Under the pieces are notes generated by a model that ran no database searches, was not told the DNA's origin, and saw nothing but the letters and a program-made list of their open reading frames with translations. The position numbers and the translations under genes are program-made. Below are positions 1 to 11,604 of a DNA stretch of 64,000 nucleotides, in pieces (within the stretch, counting starts at the first letter, position 1; each line of letters begins with the position of its first letter). The DNA comes from CAIWHR01 sp963717695. GTDB lineage: Bacteria; Pseudomonadota; Gammaproteobacteria; Burkholderiales; Casimicrobiaceae. The stretch covers positions 496,001 through 560,000 of the forward strand of contig CAVQWR010000001.1 in assembly GCA_963717695.1 (NCBI GenBank). Direction: 5' to 3'.

Positions 1-1208
1 GGTGTCACGCTGGTAGTTCAGCGAGCCCGTAACCGTGACGGGGAACTGGTTCCAGGTCGCATGCGGCAGCGGCGTCCGCACGCCGGCCAACACGATTGTC
101 CAGGGCGATCTCGGCGCCCTTTCCGGCACTACCTTCGCGCTGACGCCGAACGTTCCGATTCGCGCCCGGCGACGCCTGCACCACGACCGTGTTCGCCGCC
201 GGCGATCAGCGACAACGACGCGATCGACCCGCCGGACCAGATGCTCACGGATTATTCGTTCGGATTCACCGTGCAGACGATCGGCGGCCTTTTCGAAAAG
301 CCGCTGCCGTGGAACAAGGACGTTTCGGCGCTGCCGCCCTCCCCCCGGTCGGCGGCGATCATCGCCGCGCTCCAGGGATTCGGCGGCTGGGGGAACGGCA
401 ACAAGCTGCAGATCGATTTCTCGATCGCGCTGCTCAACGCGGACGGCGCGACGCCGCGGCGCACGATCACCGCGCCTGCCGGGGGCTACTGTTACGGCGG
501 CATCGACTGCGATCCGCTGCCGATCCAGATGCCGATCCCGACGAATGGCAACACCGAAGGCAGCGCCGATTACACGTGCGACACGGCGAACAACGACTGT
601 CACGTGCTCGTCGTCGAGCACACGGAGAAGAAGCTCTACGAGCTCTACCACGGGAACGGCGGCGGGCAGTGCATTCACGGCCTACGGTGCATTCGTCTGG
701 GACCTCACGAAGCAGTACACCGACGTCCTGCGCGGCGAGCAATGCACGTCGGCCGACGCCGCCGGCCTGCCCATTTCCGCGCTGTTGCCGACCTCGGACG
801 AAGTCGCCGAGGGCGACGTGCCCCATGCGCTGCGCTTCATCCTGCCGAATGCGCGAATGAAGAAATCCGTCTACGTGCACCCCGCGACGCACGCGGGCGG
901 GCCGTCGAGCACGAATCCGGATGCGCCGCCCTACGGGGTGCGCTTCCGGTTGAAGGCGAGCTTCGATGAAACGCCATACAGCGCGGGCGCCAGGGTCATC
1001 CTGCGCGCGATGAAGAAGTACGGGATGATCCTCTCGGACGGCGGCAACATCGCGCTGACCTTTGCCGACGACCGCCTGTCGGCGAACAAATGGTCCGCGC
1101 TCGGCATCGTGCCGCAGACCTTCAACAGCGATCGGCGTGACGAATTTCGAGGTCGTCGACCTCGGCGCCGAGATTGCGCTCACCTACGACTGCGTGCGCG
1201 CGCCCTGA
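1..1208 (+). CDS. Secreted Ig-like repeat protein, 3' part, frameshifted
   Basis: The gene enters from outside the window and ends at TGA 1206-1208. Its reading frame must be stitched across about four shifts (near 165, 203, 668 and 1135). The first part reads like a bacterial Ig-like (Big_5-type) repeat: a GNWFQV strand, then ALSGTTFALTP, then a DNDAIDPPDQM stretch before a hydrophobic FGFTV strand. After this comes a globular region of about 300 residues with several Cys (YCYGG, DCDP, YTCD), ending in LGAEIALTYDCVRAP. Such proteins are usually exported; the signal peptide would lie outside the window. The function of the C-terminal region is not recognised. The shifts look like sequencing errors because each segment has good codon use and continues the same protein. 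Confidence 0.6.
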
Positions 1209-1219
1209 GCCGCGACTGC

Positions 1220-1561
1220 TCAGAATTTCCGGCTGGAGGCGACGCCGATCTGGCACTCCTTCATCGCGACGGAGTCGGTCGTCGTCAGCGGCAACCCGAA
1301 GTCGACGAAGAGGCTCGGGCCGCTCACCGAATTGTTCGCCGCATACCTGCGCACTCGACCAAGCGCACTCGCCCGACTCAGAGGCACACCGGCGGGGTCG
1401 ACGGGCACGACGGCAACGTCTTGTTCTTCCATCGCGCGACGGCGCAGCCGTTGCCGATCGAAGTGAACGTATTTCCGGTCTTGAAATCGCGGGGCGACTC
1501 CGAGATCCAGCCCCCGACGATGTGGGTGGTGAATCATCGAGCTCCGAACGCGACCCATCGA
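1220..1561 (-). other. Possible short broken ORF, unassigned
   Basis: This covers most of a 379-base gap between the Ig-like protein (ends 1208) and radA (ends 1588). On the minus strand two protein-like pieces can be joined across one shift near 1375. One holds IVGGWISESP and ARWKNKTLPSCP with paired Cys; the other ends in LPLTTTDSVAMKECQIG at 1220. The plus strand over 1380-1550 also gives a plausible open frame, so the strand is not certain. No family was recognised. It may be a small secreted protein gene, a remnant, or chance reading frames in GC-rich DNA. Confidence 0.25.
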
Positions 1562-1587
1562 TCCTCTCGGACCCTCAGGCGCACCCG

Positions 1588-2943
<1,356 letters not shown>

Positions 2944-2962
2944 GGTGCGGGCGCCCGGAGGC

Positions 2963-3754
2963 TCAACGGTACAGCATCAGGATTTCGGAAAGCGTCCGAG
3001 CGCCCGGCGCCAGGTGCTGCGCGAAGAGGCCCGCGACCAGCGCGAACACGGCCACGGCGGCGAACGGCTTCCACGTGAATTTGAGCACGCTGCCTTCCCA
3101 GTCGAACTCGTCCATTCGCCGCACCTTGTGGACGAGGCCGCCGGCGAGCATCGCGCCGAACGCCGTGTCGGCCAGCATGCCGGGGGCGATCAGGATGAGA
3201 TAGACCGCGCTGCCGGCGATGGTCGCGATCAGCGCGACGACGAGGATGCCGAGGACGACGATCTCCCAGCCGTCGCCGAGATCGACATCCGGCATCCACG
3301 AACCGCCGCCGCCGGAGCCTCCGTCCGAACGTCCGACCAGCGGAACCTCGACCGAAGGCGAATCGGCGCTGCCGAAGTCGCCGGTCGCGCCACCACCGCC
3401 GAACGTGCCGCCGCCTCCATGCCACGATCCCGCGCTCGATCCGCTGCCCGGGTTCGCGTCGAGGACACCGGACCAGTCACCCGAATCGAAGATGGGCCGT
3501 GCGCCGACATAGGCGAGCCAGATGCGCACGCACGCGAAGAACGCCGCGTAGCTCAGCACCAAGACGATCAGCCAGCGCAGCGCCATCCCATGCACCGGCA
3601 GCAGGAGCAGCAGCCGGTTTGCCACGACGCCCGCCGAGAGCGTCGTCGCGAGGATGAGCATCATGTGCCAGCGCAGCCAGAACCGCCGGAGGAGCTGGCC
3701 CTGGACGCGCCTGCGCTCGAGGTCGAGCAGCCGGAGCCGGCTGACCTTCCCCAT
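2963..3754 (-). CDS. Hypothetical membrane protein with Gly/Ser-rich loop
   Basis: A 263-residue protein I cannot assign. The start is set at ATG 3754 (MGKVSRLRLLDLERRR) because the longer frame reading back to 3892 overlaps hldA and adds an unlikely Arg/Pro-rich tail. Two hydrophobic segments lie near residues 28-75, then a long Gly/Ser-rich loop (about 100-165), then a cluster of hydrophobic segments from GWEIVVLGILVV onward, with a charged HKVRRMDEFDWEG loop before the last one. The layout suggests an inner-membrane protein with a flexible low-complexity region. It lies between radA and hldA on the same strand and may be co-transcribed with both. No catalytic motif was seen. Confidence 0.75.
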   Translation of the reverse strand: MGKVSRLRLLDLERRRVQGQLLRRFWLRWHMMLILATTLSAGVVANRLLLLLPVHGMALRWLIVLVLSYAAFFACVRIWLAYVGARPIFDSGDWSGVLDANPGSGSSAGSWHGGGGTFGGGGATGDFGSADSPSVEVPLVGRSDGGSGGGGSWMPDVDLGDGWEIVVLGILVVALIATIAGSAVYLILIAPGMLADTAFGAMLAGGLVHKVRRMDEFDWEGSVLKFTWKPFAAVAVFALVAGLFAQHLAPGARTLSEILMLYR

Positions 3755-3791
3755 CGAGCCGGCCGCGTCGGCCCGCCCTGTCACCGGCGCC

Positions 3792-4743
3792 TCAATCGAG
3801 CTCGGCGGGCGTCGCGACCGCGGTGCCGAGTTTGCCGACGACGACCCCCGCGGCGCGGTTGGCAATTTGCATCGCCACCGGCAGCGGCGCACCGGCGCCG
3901 AGCAGGACGCCCAGTGCGGCGATCACCGTGTCGCCCGCGCCGGAAACGTCGTACACCTCGCGGGTGACCGCGGGAATGTGCAGCGCGCCGTCGGCCGAGT
4001 AGAGGCTCATGCCGTCCTCGGAACGCGTGACGAGCAGGGCCTCGAGACCGAGCTCGGCGCGCAGCGCCTGCGCCCTGCGCCGTCATGTCCGCGTCGTCGC
4101 GCCAGGTGCCCGTCGACTTCGCGCAACTCCGCGCGGTTCGGCGTGATGATCGATCGCGCCGCGGTAGCGGGTCCAGTCGTCGCCCTTCGGGTCGACCAGC
4201 ACGCGCTTTCCCGCGCCGCGGGCGAGCTCGATCATCGTCGCGATGTGGGCGAGCCCGCCCTTGCCGTAGTCGGAGAGGATGACGAGGTCGGTGTCGCGGA
4301 AGGAGCCGCTCGAACTCTGCAAGCTTGCCAGCCAGCACCTCGTGCGAGGGCGTGGTCTCGAAATCGATGCGGATCAGCTGCTGCTGGCGGCCGATGACGC
4401 GAAGCTTGACCGTCGTCGCGATGCCCGGATCGAGGTGAAACGAAGTGCGCACGTTTTCCGCGCCGAGCAGCCTGCCCAGCGTGGCGCCGGCTTCGTCGTC
4501 GCCGATGACCGACAGCAGCGTCACTTGCGCACCCAGGCTGGCGGCGTTGCGCGCGACGTTGGCGGCACCGCCGGGACGCTCTTCGCTGCGCACGATCTTC
4601 ACGACCGGCACCGGAGCTTCCGGCGAAATGCGCTCGACGTCGCCGAACCAGTAGCGGTCGAGCATCACGTCGCCGACGATCAGCATGCGCGTCGCGGAGG
4701 CGCGCGGCGCCCAGGTCGAAAAGCGCGTCAGTTCTTGTTTCAT
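3792..4743 (-). CDS. hldA: D-glycero-beta-D-manno-heptose-7-phosphate kinase, frameshifted
   Basis: PfkB-family kinase that phosphorylates heptose 7-phosphate at C1, an early step to ADP-heptose for the LPS inner core. From ATG 4743 the frame gives MLIVGDVMLDRYWFGDVERI and the PfkB signature PGGAANVARNAASLG. It then shifts near 4303, 4165, 4120 and 4075, and ends with the second signature DVSGAGDTVIA and the stop at 3792. Only the kinase domain (about 315 residues) is present; the adenylyltransferase half of bifunctional HldE is absent, as in betaproteobacteria that carry separate hldA and hldC. The ugd gene lies just upstream, supporting a sugar-nucleotide/LPS setting. Confidence 0.88.
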
Positions 4744-4774
4744 CCTGGTCTTGGAAAGAAGGCGAGCGGTCCGA

Positions 4775-6099
4775 TCAGCGCCGGCCGATCGCGAAATATT
4801 CGAGGCCGGCGGCACGCACCTGCGGCGGGCTCATAGAGGTTGCGCCCATCGAAGACGAGCGGCTCCCTGAGCTGCGTGCGGATCGCGTCGAAGTCGGGGC
4901 TGCTGAATTCTTTCCATTCGGTCGCGACGATCAGCGCATCGGCGCCCTTCAGCGCGGCCATCGGATCGGGGACCAGCGTCAACGCACGGACGTCGCCCAG
5001 CACGCGCTTCGCCTCGGGCATCGCCACCGGATCATAGGCTGCGACCGTCGCGCCCCGCTTCGCGAGCTCGGCGATGATCTCGCGCGCCGGCGCCTCGCGC
5101 ATGTCGTCGGTGTTCGGCTTGAACGCGAGTCCCCACAGCGCGAAGCGGCGGCCCGCGAGATCCTCGCCGAGCCGCGCGACGATCTTGTCGACCAGACGAT
5201 GCTTCTGCGCCTCGTTCGCCGCCTCGACGGCGGCCAGCACCCGCAGCGGACGGCGATGCTCCGCGGCGGTGTGCAGCAGCGCCTTGACGTCCTTGGGAAA
5301 GCAGCTGCCGCCGTAGCCGATGCCGGGATAGAGGAAGTGATAGCCGATGCGCGGATCGGAGCCGATGCCCTGGCGCACGTGCTCGATGTCGGCGCCGAGG
5401 TCGTCGGCGAGGTTCGCGAGCTCGTTCATGAACGAGATCCGCGTCGCCAGCATCGCATTCGCCGCGTACTTGGTGAGCTCGGCCGAGCGCACGTCCATCA
5501 CCAGCAGGCGCTCGTGGCTGCGCATGAACGGCGCGTAGACCGCGCGCATCGCCGCGATCGCGCGCTCGTCGTCGGCGCCGACGACGACACGGTCGGGGCG
5601 CATGAAATCGTCGACCGCCGCGCCTTCCTTCAGGAATTCCGGATTGGAGACGACGGCGAACGGGATCGAAGCGTTCCGCTTCGCAAGCTCGTCCGCGATC
5701 GCGGCGCGCACGCGATCCGCGGTGCCGACCGGCACCGTCGACTTGTCGACGACGATCCTGAAGTCCTTCATGCGGGCGCCGATGCTGCGCGCCGCCGCGA
5801 GCACGTACTGCATGTCGGCGGATCCGTCCTCGTCGGGCGGCGTGCCGACGGCGATGAACTGCAGCGATGCCGTGCGCGACGCCTGCATCGATGTCTGTGG
5901 TGAAGCGAAGCCGGCCGGCCGCGACGTTGCGGCGGATCATCGGCTCCAGTCCGGGCTCGTGGATGGGCACGCCGCCTGCGTCGAGCATGGCGATCTTGGC
6001 GGCGTCGACGTCGACGCAGAGCACGTCGTTGCCGACCTCGGCGAGGCAGGTTCCGGTGACGAGGCCGACGTAGCCGGTTCCGATGACGGTGATCTTCAT
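4775..6099 (-). CDS. ugd: UDP-glucose 6-dehydrogenase, two frameshifts
   Basis: Oxidises UDP-glucose to UDP-glucuronate with two NAD+, feeding surface polysaccharides or lipid A modification. It starts at ATG 6099 with the Rossmann motif MKITVIGTGYVGLVTG, shifts near 5880 into the frame of FIAVGTPPDEDGS, carries the catalytic Cys in GYGGSCFPKD, and has the C-terminal domain with GLAFKPNTDDMREAP. A last shift near 4832 is needed to reach the expected LEYFAIGRR end and TGA at 4775-4777. The corrected length of about 440 residues matches the family. Its start codon overlaps the pyrF stop by four bases (ATGA), so the two are translationally coupled. hldA follows downstream. Confidence 0.93.
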
Positions 6100-6830
6100 G
6101 CGACGCTCCCGCGCTGGTCGGCAAGGGACGCGTTGATCGTGCGCAGCACCGCGACCGGATCCGGCGCGCGCGTGATGGGACGCCCGATGACGAGGTAATC
6201 GGCGCCATTGGCGATGGCCGCTTCGGGCGTGACGACGCGTGCCTGATCGTCGGCGCCGCTCCCGGCGGGCCGGATGCCCGGCGTGACCAGCAGGAATCCC
6301 GGTCCCGTGGCGGCACGAAGTGTCGGCGCCTCGACCGCCGAGCACACGACGCCGTCGAGACCGTTTGCGGCAGCGAGGCGCGCGAGCCGCTTCGCCTGTC
6401 CGGCCGGCGTGTCGGAGATGCCGACGTCGCCGAGGTCGAGCGCGGAAAGGCTGGTCAGCACCGTGACGGCGATCACGAGCGGCGGGGCCTTGCCGCTTGT
6501 ACCCGCGGCTGCGTCGACCCCGCTGCGCGCGGCGGCCAGCATCGCGCTGCCACCCGACGCGTGCACGGTCAGCATCCACACGCCGAGGCGGGTCGCCGCG
6601 GCGCACGCCTGGGCGACGGTGTTCGGGATGTCGTGGAACTTGAGATCGAGGAACACCCGGTGGCCGCGCGCGACCAGCGACTTCACGATGTCGGGGCCCG
6701 CGGCGACGAAGAGCTCCTTGCCGATCTTGAGCGCGCAGGACTCGGGATCGAGGCGAGCGGCCAATTCGAGCGCCGGCGCCGCATCGGGAAAATCGAGCGC
6801 GACGATGATGCGGGATTCAGTGGATGTCAT
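6096..6830 (-). CDS. pyrF: Orotidine 5'-phosphate decarboxylase
   Basis: Last step of UMP synthesis: decarboxylates OMP to UMP in the cytoplasm. The intact 244-residue protein has the family's active-site segment VFLDLKFHDIPNTV, with the Lys/Asp pair, and the C-terminal phosphate-binding part LVTPGIRP. Length is normal for the group-1 bacterial enzyme. The product UMP is the precursor of UDP-sugars, and pyrF overlaps the start of ugd by four bases, a neat metabolic pairing. lapB lies upstream on the same strand with a gap of 88 bases. Confidence 0.96.
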   Translation of the reverse strand: MTSTESRIIVALDFPDAAPALELAARLDPESCALKIGKELFVAAGPDIVKSLVARGHRVFLDLKFHDIPNTVAQACAAATRLGVWMLTVHASGGSAMLAAARSGVDAAAGTSGKAPPLVIAVTVLTSLSALDLGDVGISDTPAGQAKRLARLAAANGLDGVVCSAVEAPTLRAATGPGFLLVTPGIRPAGSGADDQARVVTPEAAIANGADYLVIGRPITRAPDPVAVLRTINASLADQRGSVA

Positions 6831-6918
6831 CGGGAAGTATGGGGTTTACGGCGCCGGCGCCTCGATGCAGTGGATCGGTGCCGCGCCTTCTGCGCATCTC
6901 AATGGATCGGACAACGGG

Positions 6919-8099
6919 TCATGCATAGCCATCCGGCGTTTCGGTGCGACGCGGCGAGTACGTTTCCCACTTGCCGCATCCCGGACAGCGCCAGTAGTAC
7001 TGCTTGGCGCGAAAGCCGCAGTGGTCGCACTTGTACATGCCGAGCCGCTTGATGTGCTGGCCGAGGAGTCCTTGACGAGCTCGAGGTCGTGCCGGCGATC
7101 GGCGGGCGCGGCAAGGAGCTGCGCTTCCAGCAGCCGGTCGAGGCCGAGCAGCGTGGGATTGCGCGCGAGCTCCTCCTTGATGAGCGCCGCGGCGGCGTCC
7201 GGCCCCTCCTCCTCGAGCGTCAGCGCGAACACCGCGTTCAGGAGATCGAGCGACGGGTATTGCTGCTGGTACGTGCGCAGCACGCGCAGTCCCTGCCCCG
7301 ATTGGCCGGTCTTGCGATACGCGTCGGCGAGACGCTCGGCGACGAGCGCGAGGATACGCGGGATTCTGCGACTCGATGCGCTGCCACGTCGCGATCGCCG
7401 TCGGCATCCGCCCCTGCTGCGCGTCGAGGTCGCCGAGCAGCATCGTCGCCCGCGCGCACGCCTTGTACTCGGCGAGCGCCTGGTCGAGGTAATTGCGCGC
7501 CGCCGCTTCGTCGGGCTTGAGCGAGCGCCGCCTGCGCGAGCTCGCAGCAGTAGTGCGCGATCTCCTTGAAGTACGGCTGCTTGGCGACGGCTTCCATCCG
7601 CCGCGTGACGGCGATCGCCTTGGGCCAGTCCTTCTCGGTCTCGTAGATCGACAGCAGGAAGCCGAGCGACGGATGCTCGAAGGCGGTGCCGTCGAGCCGC
7701 GTGAAGAGCTCCTCGGCGCGATCGAGCAGTCCGGCGCGGTGGAAATCCTGCGCGAGCTCGTAGGTCGCCGCCTGGCGCTTGTCGGGCGACAGGTCGGGAC
7801 GGTCGAGCAGGTTCTGGTGCATCCGGATCGCGCGGTCGATCTCGCCCTGCCGGCGGAAGAGGCTGCCCAGCGCGAAATGCAGGTCGACCGTCTGCGGGTC
7901 GACCTTCACGACCTCGATGAACGACTCGATCGCCTTGTCGGGCTGCTCGTTCAGCAGGAAGTTGAGGCCGCGGAAGTAGGACAGCGGCAGCGCCCGCGAT
8001 TCGCGCAGCAGATGCTTGATGTCGATGCGCGCGGCGATCCAGCCCATCGCGAAGAACACGACGAGGAGCGGCAAGCAGCCACCAGAGCTCGAATTCCAT
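6919..8099 (-). CDS. lapB: LPS assembly protein LapB (YciM), frameshifted
   Basis: LapB is an inner-membrane TPR protein that recruits LpxC to FtsH and so limits LPS synthesis. Stitched across shifts near 8072, 7525, 7355 and 7068, the gene gives the start MEFELWWLL, one membrane helix (PLLVVFFAMGWIAARID), a cytoplasmic TPR solenoid, and the diagnostic rubredoxin-like C-terminal zinc domain with CDHC and CPGC. Corrected length is about 390 residues, as usual. lapA lies immediately upstream, as in most proteobacteria. The start is chosen at the second of two adjacent ATGs because family members begin MEFE. Confidence 0.93.
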
Positions 8100-8150
8100 C
8101 ACGGCGCGCGCGGCGCTCCGGTGCGATGACGGGTCGGCGTGGTCACCGTC

Positions 8151-8444
8151 TCAGGCGCCATCGTAGGGGCGCGACGGCGGACCGCCCGTGGAGGGCGGTC
8201 CCGCCTGCGTGCGTTCGCGGTGCAGGCGCTTCAGTTCGCGCTTCACCCGCGACGTGCGGAAGGCGCCGGCGAGGAGCCCCGCGGCGACGCCGATCGCGAA
8301 CGCGATCAGCACGACGAAGATCAGCGGCGCGCTCCAGCTCCACAGGTGGTAGAACTTGAGCGTCACCTCGCTCGAGTTCTGCAGCGACAGGAACAGCAGC
8401 GCGACGAAGATCGTGGCACCGACGACCCAGCGCACGATCTGCAT
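8151..8444 (-). CDS. lapA: LPS assembly protein LapA (DUF1049)
   Basis: Small inner-membrane partner of LapB. The intact 97-residue protein has the DUF1049 layout: a first helix (VVGATIFVALLFLSLQN), the conserved SSEVTLKFY strand, a second helix (APLIFVVLIAFAIGVAAGLLAG), and a basic coiled tail (RVKRELKRLHRER). It sits between ihfB and lapB on the same strand. The upstream gap to ihfB is 273 bases and holds a short direct repeat. Confidence 0.93.
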   Translation of the reverse strand: MQIVRWVVGATIFVALLFLSLQNSSEVTLKFYHLWSWSAPLIFVVLIAFAIGVAAGLLAGAFRTSRVKRELKRLHRERTQAGPPSTGGPPSRPYDGA

Positions 8445-8566
8445 CAGTGGCCTTTCATACCTGCGTGCTTCGTTGTCGAGTCCCGGGCATGTGCATTTCC
8501 GTCATGCGGCGGCCTCCGAACGTTTCACGCGACGCGCTATGTCTTCTTGTCGGCCGCGCGCAAACA

Positions 8567-8666
8567 CTCGCAGACGCACCCTTCGGTGCGCCCTCATTGG
8601 ACGATCGAGCACGGCCAACACGTTGGAGTGTCGGGCGCCACCCGCGCTCGCAGGCGCACCCTTCGG
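8567..8666. repeat. Two 20-base direct repeats 80 bases apart
   Basis: Within the lapA-ihfB gap (8445-8717), bases 8567-8586 read CTCGCAGACGCACCCTTCGG and bases 8647-8666 read CTCGCAGGCGCACCCTTCGG, differing at one position and spaced exactly 80 bases. The first copy also forms a small hairpin (CGCACC-CTTC-GGTGCG). No gene is seen in this gap. It may be a genome-wide intergenic repeat or a structured leader; one window cannot tell. Confidence 0.5.
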
Positions 8667-8717
8667 GCCTTGGCGTCGCCCTGCTCGCGCGGACGTCCTT
8701 GGCTTCGCCCCGCTCGC

Positions 8718-9011
8718 TCATGCGCTACCCTTGAAGTCGACCCGCTCGCGCAATTCCTTGCCCGCCTTGAAATGCGGGACGTGCTTCTCCGGCACCTGCA
8801 CCTTCTCGCCGGACTTAGGATTGCGCCCGGTTCGCGGCGGCCGGTAGTTGAGGCCGAAGCTGCCGAACCCGCGGATCTCGATGCGCTCCCCCTTCGCCAG
8901 GCTCTCGGCCATGGCGTCGAGGATCATCTTCACCGCAAGCTCGGCATCCTTCGCGACCAGCTGCGGGAACTGCGCCGCAAGGCGGTCGATCAGCTCCGAT
9001 TTGGTCATCAC
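8718..9011 (-). CDS. ihfB: Integration host factor subunit beta
   Basis: Sequence-specific DNA-bending protein of the nucleoid, acting as a heterodimer with IHF-alpha (not in the window). The 97-residue protein is intact. It starts MTKSELIDRLA and has the conserved arm RGFGSFGLNYRPPRTGRNPKSG, with the Pro that intercalates into DNA, then VPEKHVPHFKAGKELRERV. It lies 10 bases downstream of rpsA, the usual proteobacterial order rpsA-ihfB. Confidence 0.97.
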   Translation of the reverse strand: MMTKSELIDRLAAQFPQLVAKDAELAVKMILDAMAESLAKGERIEIRGFGSFGLNYRPPRTGRNPKSGEKVQVPEKHVPHFKAGKELRERVDFKGSA

Positions 9012-9021
9012 GCGCGCCCGC

Positions 9022-10747
9022 TTACTCGTTGGTCTTGTTGTCCATCTTGGCGCGGAGCAGCGCGCCGAGGTTGGTCGTCCCGGTGCTCGTTCCCGCGGTG
9101 TCCGCCTTCACGGTCTGGATCGCCTCGGTTTCCTCGGCGTGGTCCTTCGCCTTGATCGACAGGTTGATCGAGCGGTTCTTGCGGTCGATGTTGATGATCA
9201 TCGCCGTCACCTTGTCGCCTTCCTTCAGGTGCGTGCGGATGTCCTCGACGCGGTCGCGCGCGACTTCCGAGGCGCGCAGGTAGCCCTCGACGTCGCCGTC
9301 GAGCGTGATCACCGCGCCCTTGCCGTCGAGCGACTTCACCGCGCCCGTCACCACGGCGCCCTTGTCGTGCGTCGCGACGTAGTTGGAGAACGGGTCGCCG
9401 TCGAGCTGCTTGATGCCGAGCGAGATGCGCTCGCGCTCGACGTCGATCGCGAGCACGACGGCCTCGACGTCCGCGCCCTTCTTGTAGTCGCGCACGGCGG
9501 CTTCGCCGGCGGCCGACCACGAGAGGTCGGACAGGTGCACGAGGCCGTCGATGCCGCCCGGCAGGCCGACGAACACGCCGAAGTCGGTGATCGACTTGAT
9601 CTGGCCGGTGACGCGGTCGCCCTTCTTGTGGTTGATCGCGAACTCGTCCCACGGGTTCGGCATGCACTGCTTCATGCCGAGCGAGATGCGGCGGCGCTCC
9701 TCGTCGATCTCGAGAATCATCACCTCGACCTCGTCGCCCAGCTGCACGACCTTGGTCGGATGGATGTTCTTGTTGGTCCAGTCCATCTCGGACACGTGCA
9801 CGAGGCCCTCGATGCCCGACTCGATCTCGACGAACGCGCCGTAATCGGTGATGTTGGTGACCTTGCCGAAGAGGCGCGTGCCCGACGGATAGCGGCGCGA
9901 CAGGCCGACCCACGGGTCTTCGCCCAGCTGCTTCATGCCGAGCGAGACGCGGTTCTTCTCCTGGTCGAACTTGAGGACCTTCGCCGTGACTTCGTCGCCG
10001 ACGGAAAGGACTTCCGACGGGTGCTTCACGCGGCGCCAGGCGAGGTCGGTGATGTGCAGCAGGCCGTCGATGCCGCCGAGGTCGACGAACGCGCCGTAAT
10101 CGGTGATGTTCTTGACGATGCCCTTGACGATCGCGCCTTCGGACAGCGTCGACAGGAGCTTCTCGCGCTCCTCGCCGAGCGAGGCTTCGAGCACCGCGCG
10201 GCGGGAGACGACGACGTTGTTGCGCTTGCGGTCGAGCTTGATGACCTTGAACTCGAGCGCCTTGTTCTCGAACGGTGACGTGTCCTTGACCGGCCGGATG
10301 TCGACCAGCGAGCCCGGAAGGAACGCGCGGATGCCGTTGACCATCACGGTGAGGCCGCCCTTCACCTTGCCGGTGACGAGGCCGGAGACGACGTTGCCCT
10401 GCTCCATCGCGGCTTCGAGGTCGTGCCACGCCTTGAGGCGCTTCGCCTTGTCGCGCGAGAGGCGCGTCTCGCCGTAGCCGTCCTCGAGCGATTCGATCGC
10501 GACGGTGACGAAATCACCGGGCTTGACTTCGACTTCGCCCTTGTCGTTCTTGAATTCCTCGATCGGGAATGAACGATTCGGACTTGAGGCCGGCATTGAC
10601 GACGACGACGTTGAAGTCGACGCGGACGACTTCCGCGGTGATGAGCTCGCCCTGGCGCATTTCCTGGCGCGTAAGCGATTCCTCGAACAGCGCGGCGAAA
10701 TTCTCGACGGGATGGGGTGCGGACATGTTGGTGGTGGCGGTAGCCAT
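9022..10747 (-). CDS. rpsA: 30S ribosomal protein S1, one frameshift
   Basis: S1 binds mRNA on the 30S subunit through repeated S1 (OB-fold) domains and is essential in this group. From ATG 10747 (MATATTNMSAPHPVENFAALFEES) the frame runs to about 10564, where one extra base breaks it (expected SFIPIEEFKNDKGE), then continues open to the stop at 9022. Six S1 domains can be read, including the repeated NITDYGAFVDL, NITDYGAFVEI and SITDFGVFVGL strands. Corrected length is about 574 residues, matching the family. Because the gene is essential, the shift is almost certainly a sequence error. Confidence 0.96.
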
Positions 10748-10922
10748 GAGGGTTGGTTCCTTTTCGTTGATTCAAGCCGCCGACGCCGAGAACCCAGTTT
10801 CTCGCGCGGCGGGCCGGTTTTTGAAATCCGCCCGACGACGCCGGCTAGAGCGCGATCGGGCGGCCTCTTGCGATTCCCCGTCGCCGCGATCCGGTCCTGC
10901 CGGTCGCGGCGACGGTGCACGT

Positions 10923-11604
10923 CTAACTCATCGTCCTGCCCGCCGCGGCTTCGTATTTCTCCAGCACGAAGTGCCACGGCAGCGTCGATCGACAATTCGG
11001 TCGTATCCAGCAGCACGGCGTCGGGCGCGGGGACCAGGGGAGCAGCGGTCCGGCCGGCGTCTCGGGCGTCGCGTTCGCGGATGTCGCGCAAAAGACTGTC
11101 AATGGTACTGGAGATTCCTTTTTCGATCAACTGCTTATGGCGCCGCCTCGCCCGCTCCTCCGGGCTCGCCGTCAGAAAGACCTTGAGGACGGCATCGGGG
11201 AAGACGACCGTACCCATGTCGCGGCCATCGGCCACGAGGCCCGGCGCCGTGCGAAAGGCGCGCTGCCGGCCGAGGAGCGCCGCCCGCACCGCCGAATGGA
11301 CGGCCACGCGGGAGGCGGCGATGCTGACCGCTTCGCCGCGGATCGCCTCGGTGACGTCGCGTTGCTCGAGCATCACCCGGTCGCCGTCGAAAACGACCTC
11401 CAGGCCGGCCGCCGCTGCGGCAAGCGCAGGCTCGTCGTCGAGTGCGATGCCTGCATCGAGGGCCTTCTGCGCAACCAGCCGGTAGAGGGAGCCGCTGTCC
11501 AGCAGGTGGAACGAAAGCGCCCGCGCCACCGCCGCCGCGATCGTCCCCTTGCCGGAGGCCGCCGGTCCGTCGATTGCGACGACGGGGACCGCGGCCGTAC
11601 TCAC
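10923..11604 (-). CDS. cmk: Cytidylate kinase, C-terminal frameshift
   Basis: Phosphorylates CMP and dCMP. It starts with GTG 11604, which overlaps the aroA stop by four bases (GTGA), and has the P-loop AIDGPAASGKGT near the N-terminus, the LLDSGSLYR motif, GRDMGTVVFPDA and the Arg-rich lid ASPEERARRRHKQL. One shift near 10965 restores the usual C-terminal VLEKYEAAAGR and a TAG at 10923-10925. Length about 226 residues is normal. It lies between aroA and rpsA in the classic betaproteobacterial cluster. Confidence 0.94.

Noticed and set aside
8848..10278. A 476-codon plus-strand frame opposite rpsA
   Set aside because: Repetitive Asp/Leu/Val/His pattern mirrors the S1 repeats on the other strand; no domain.
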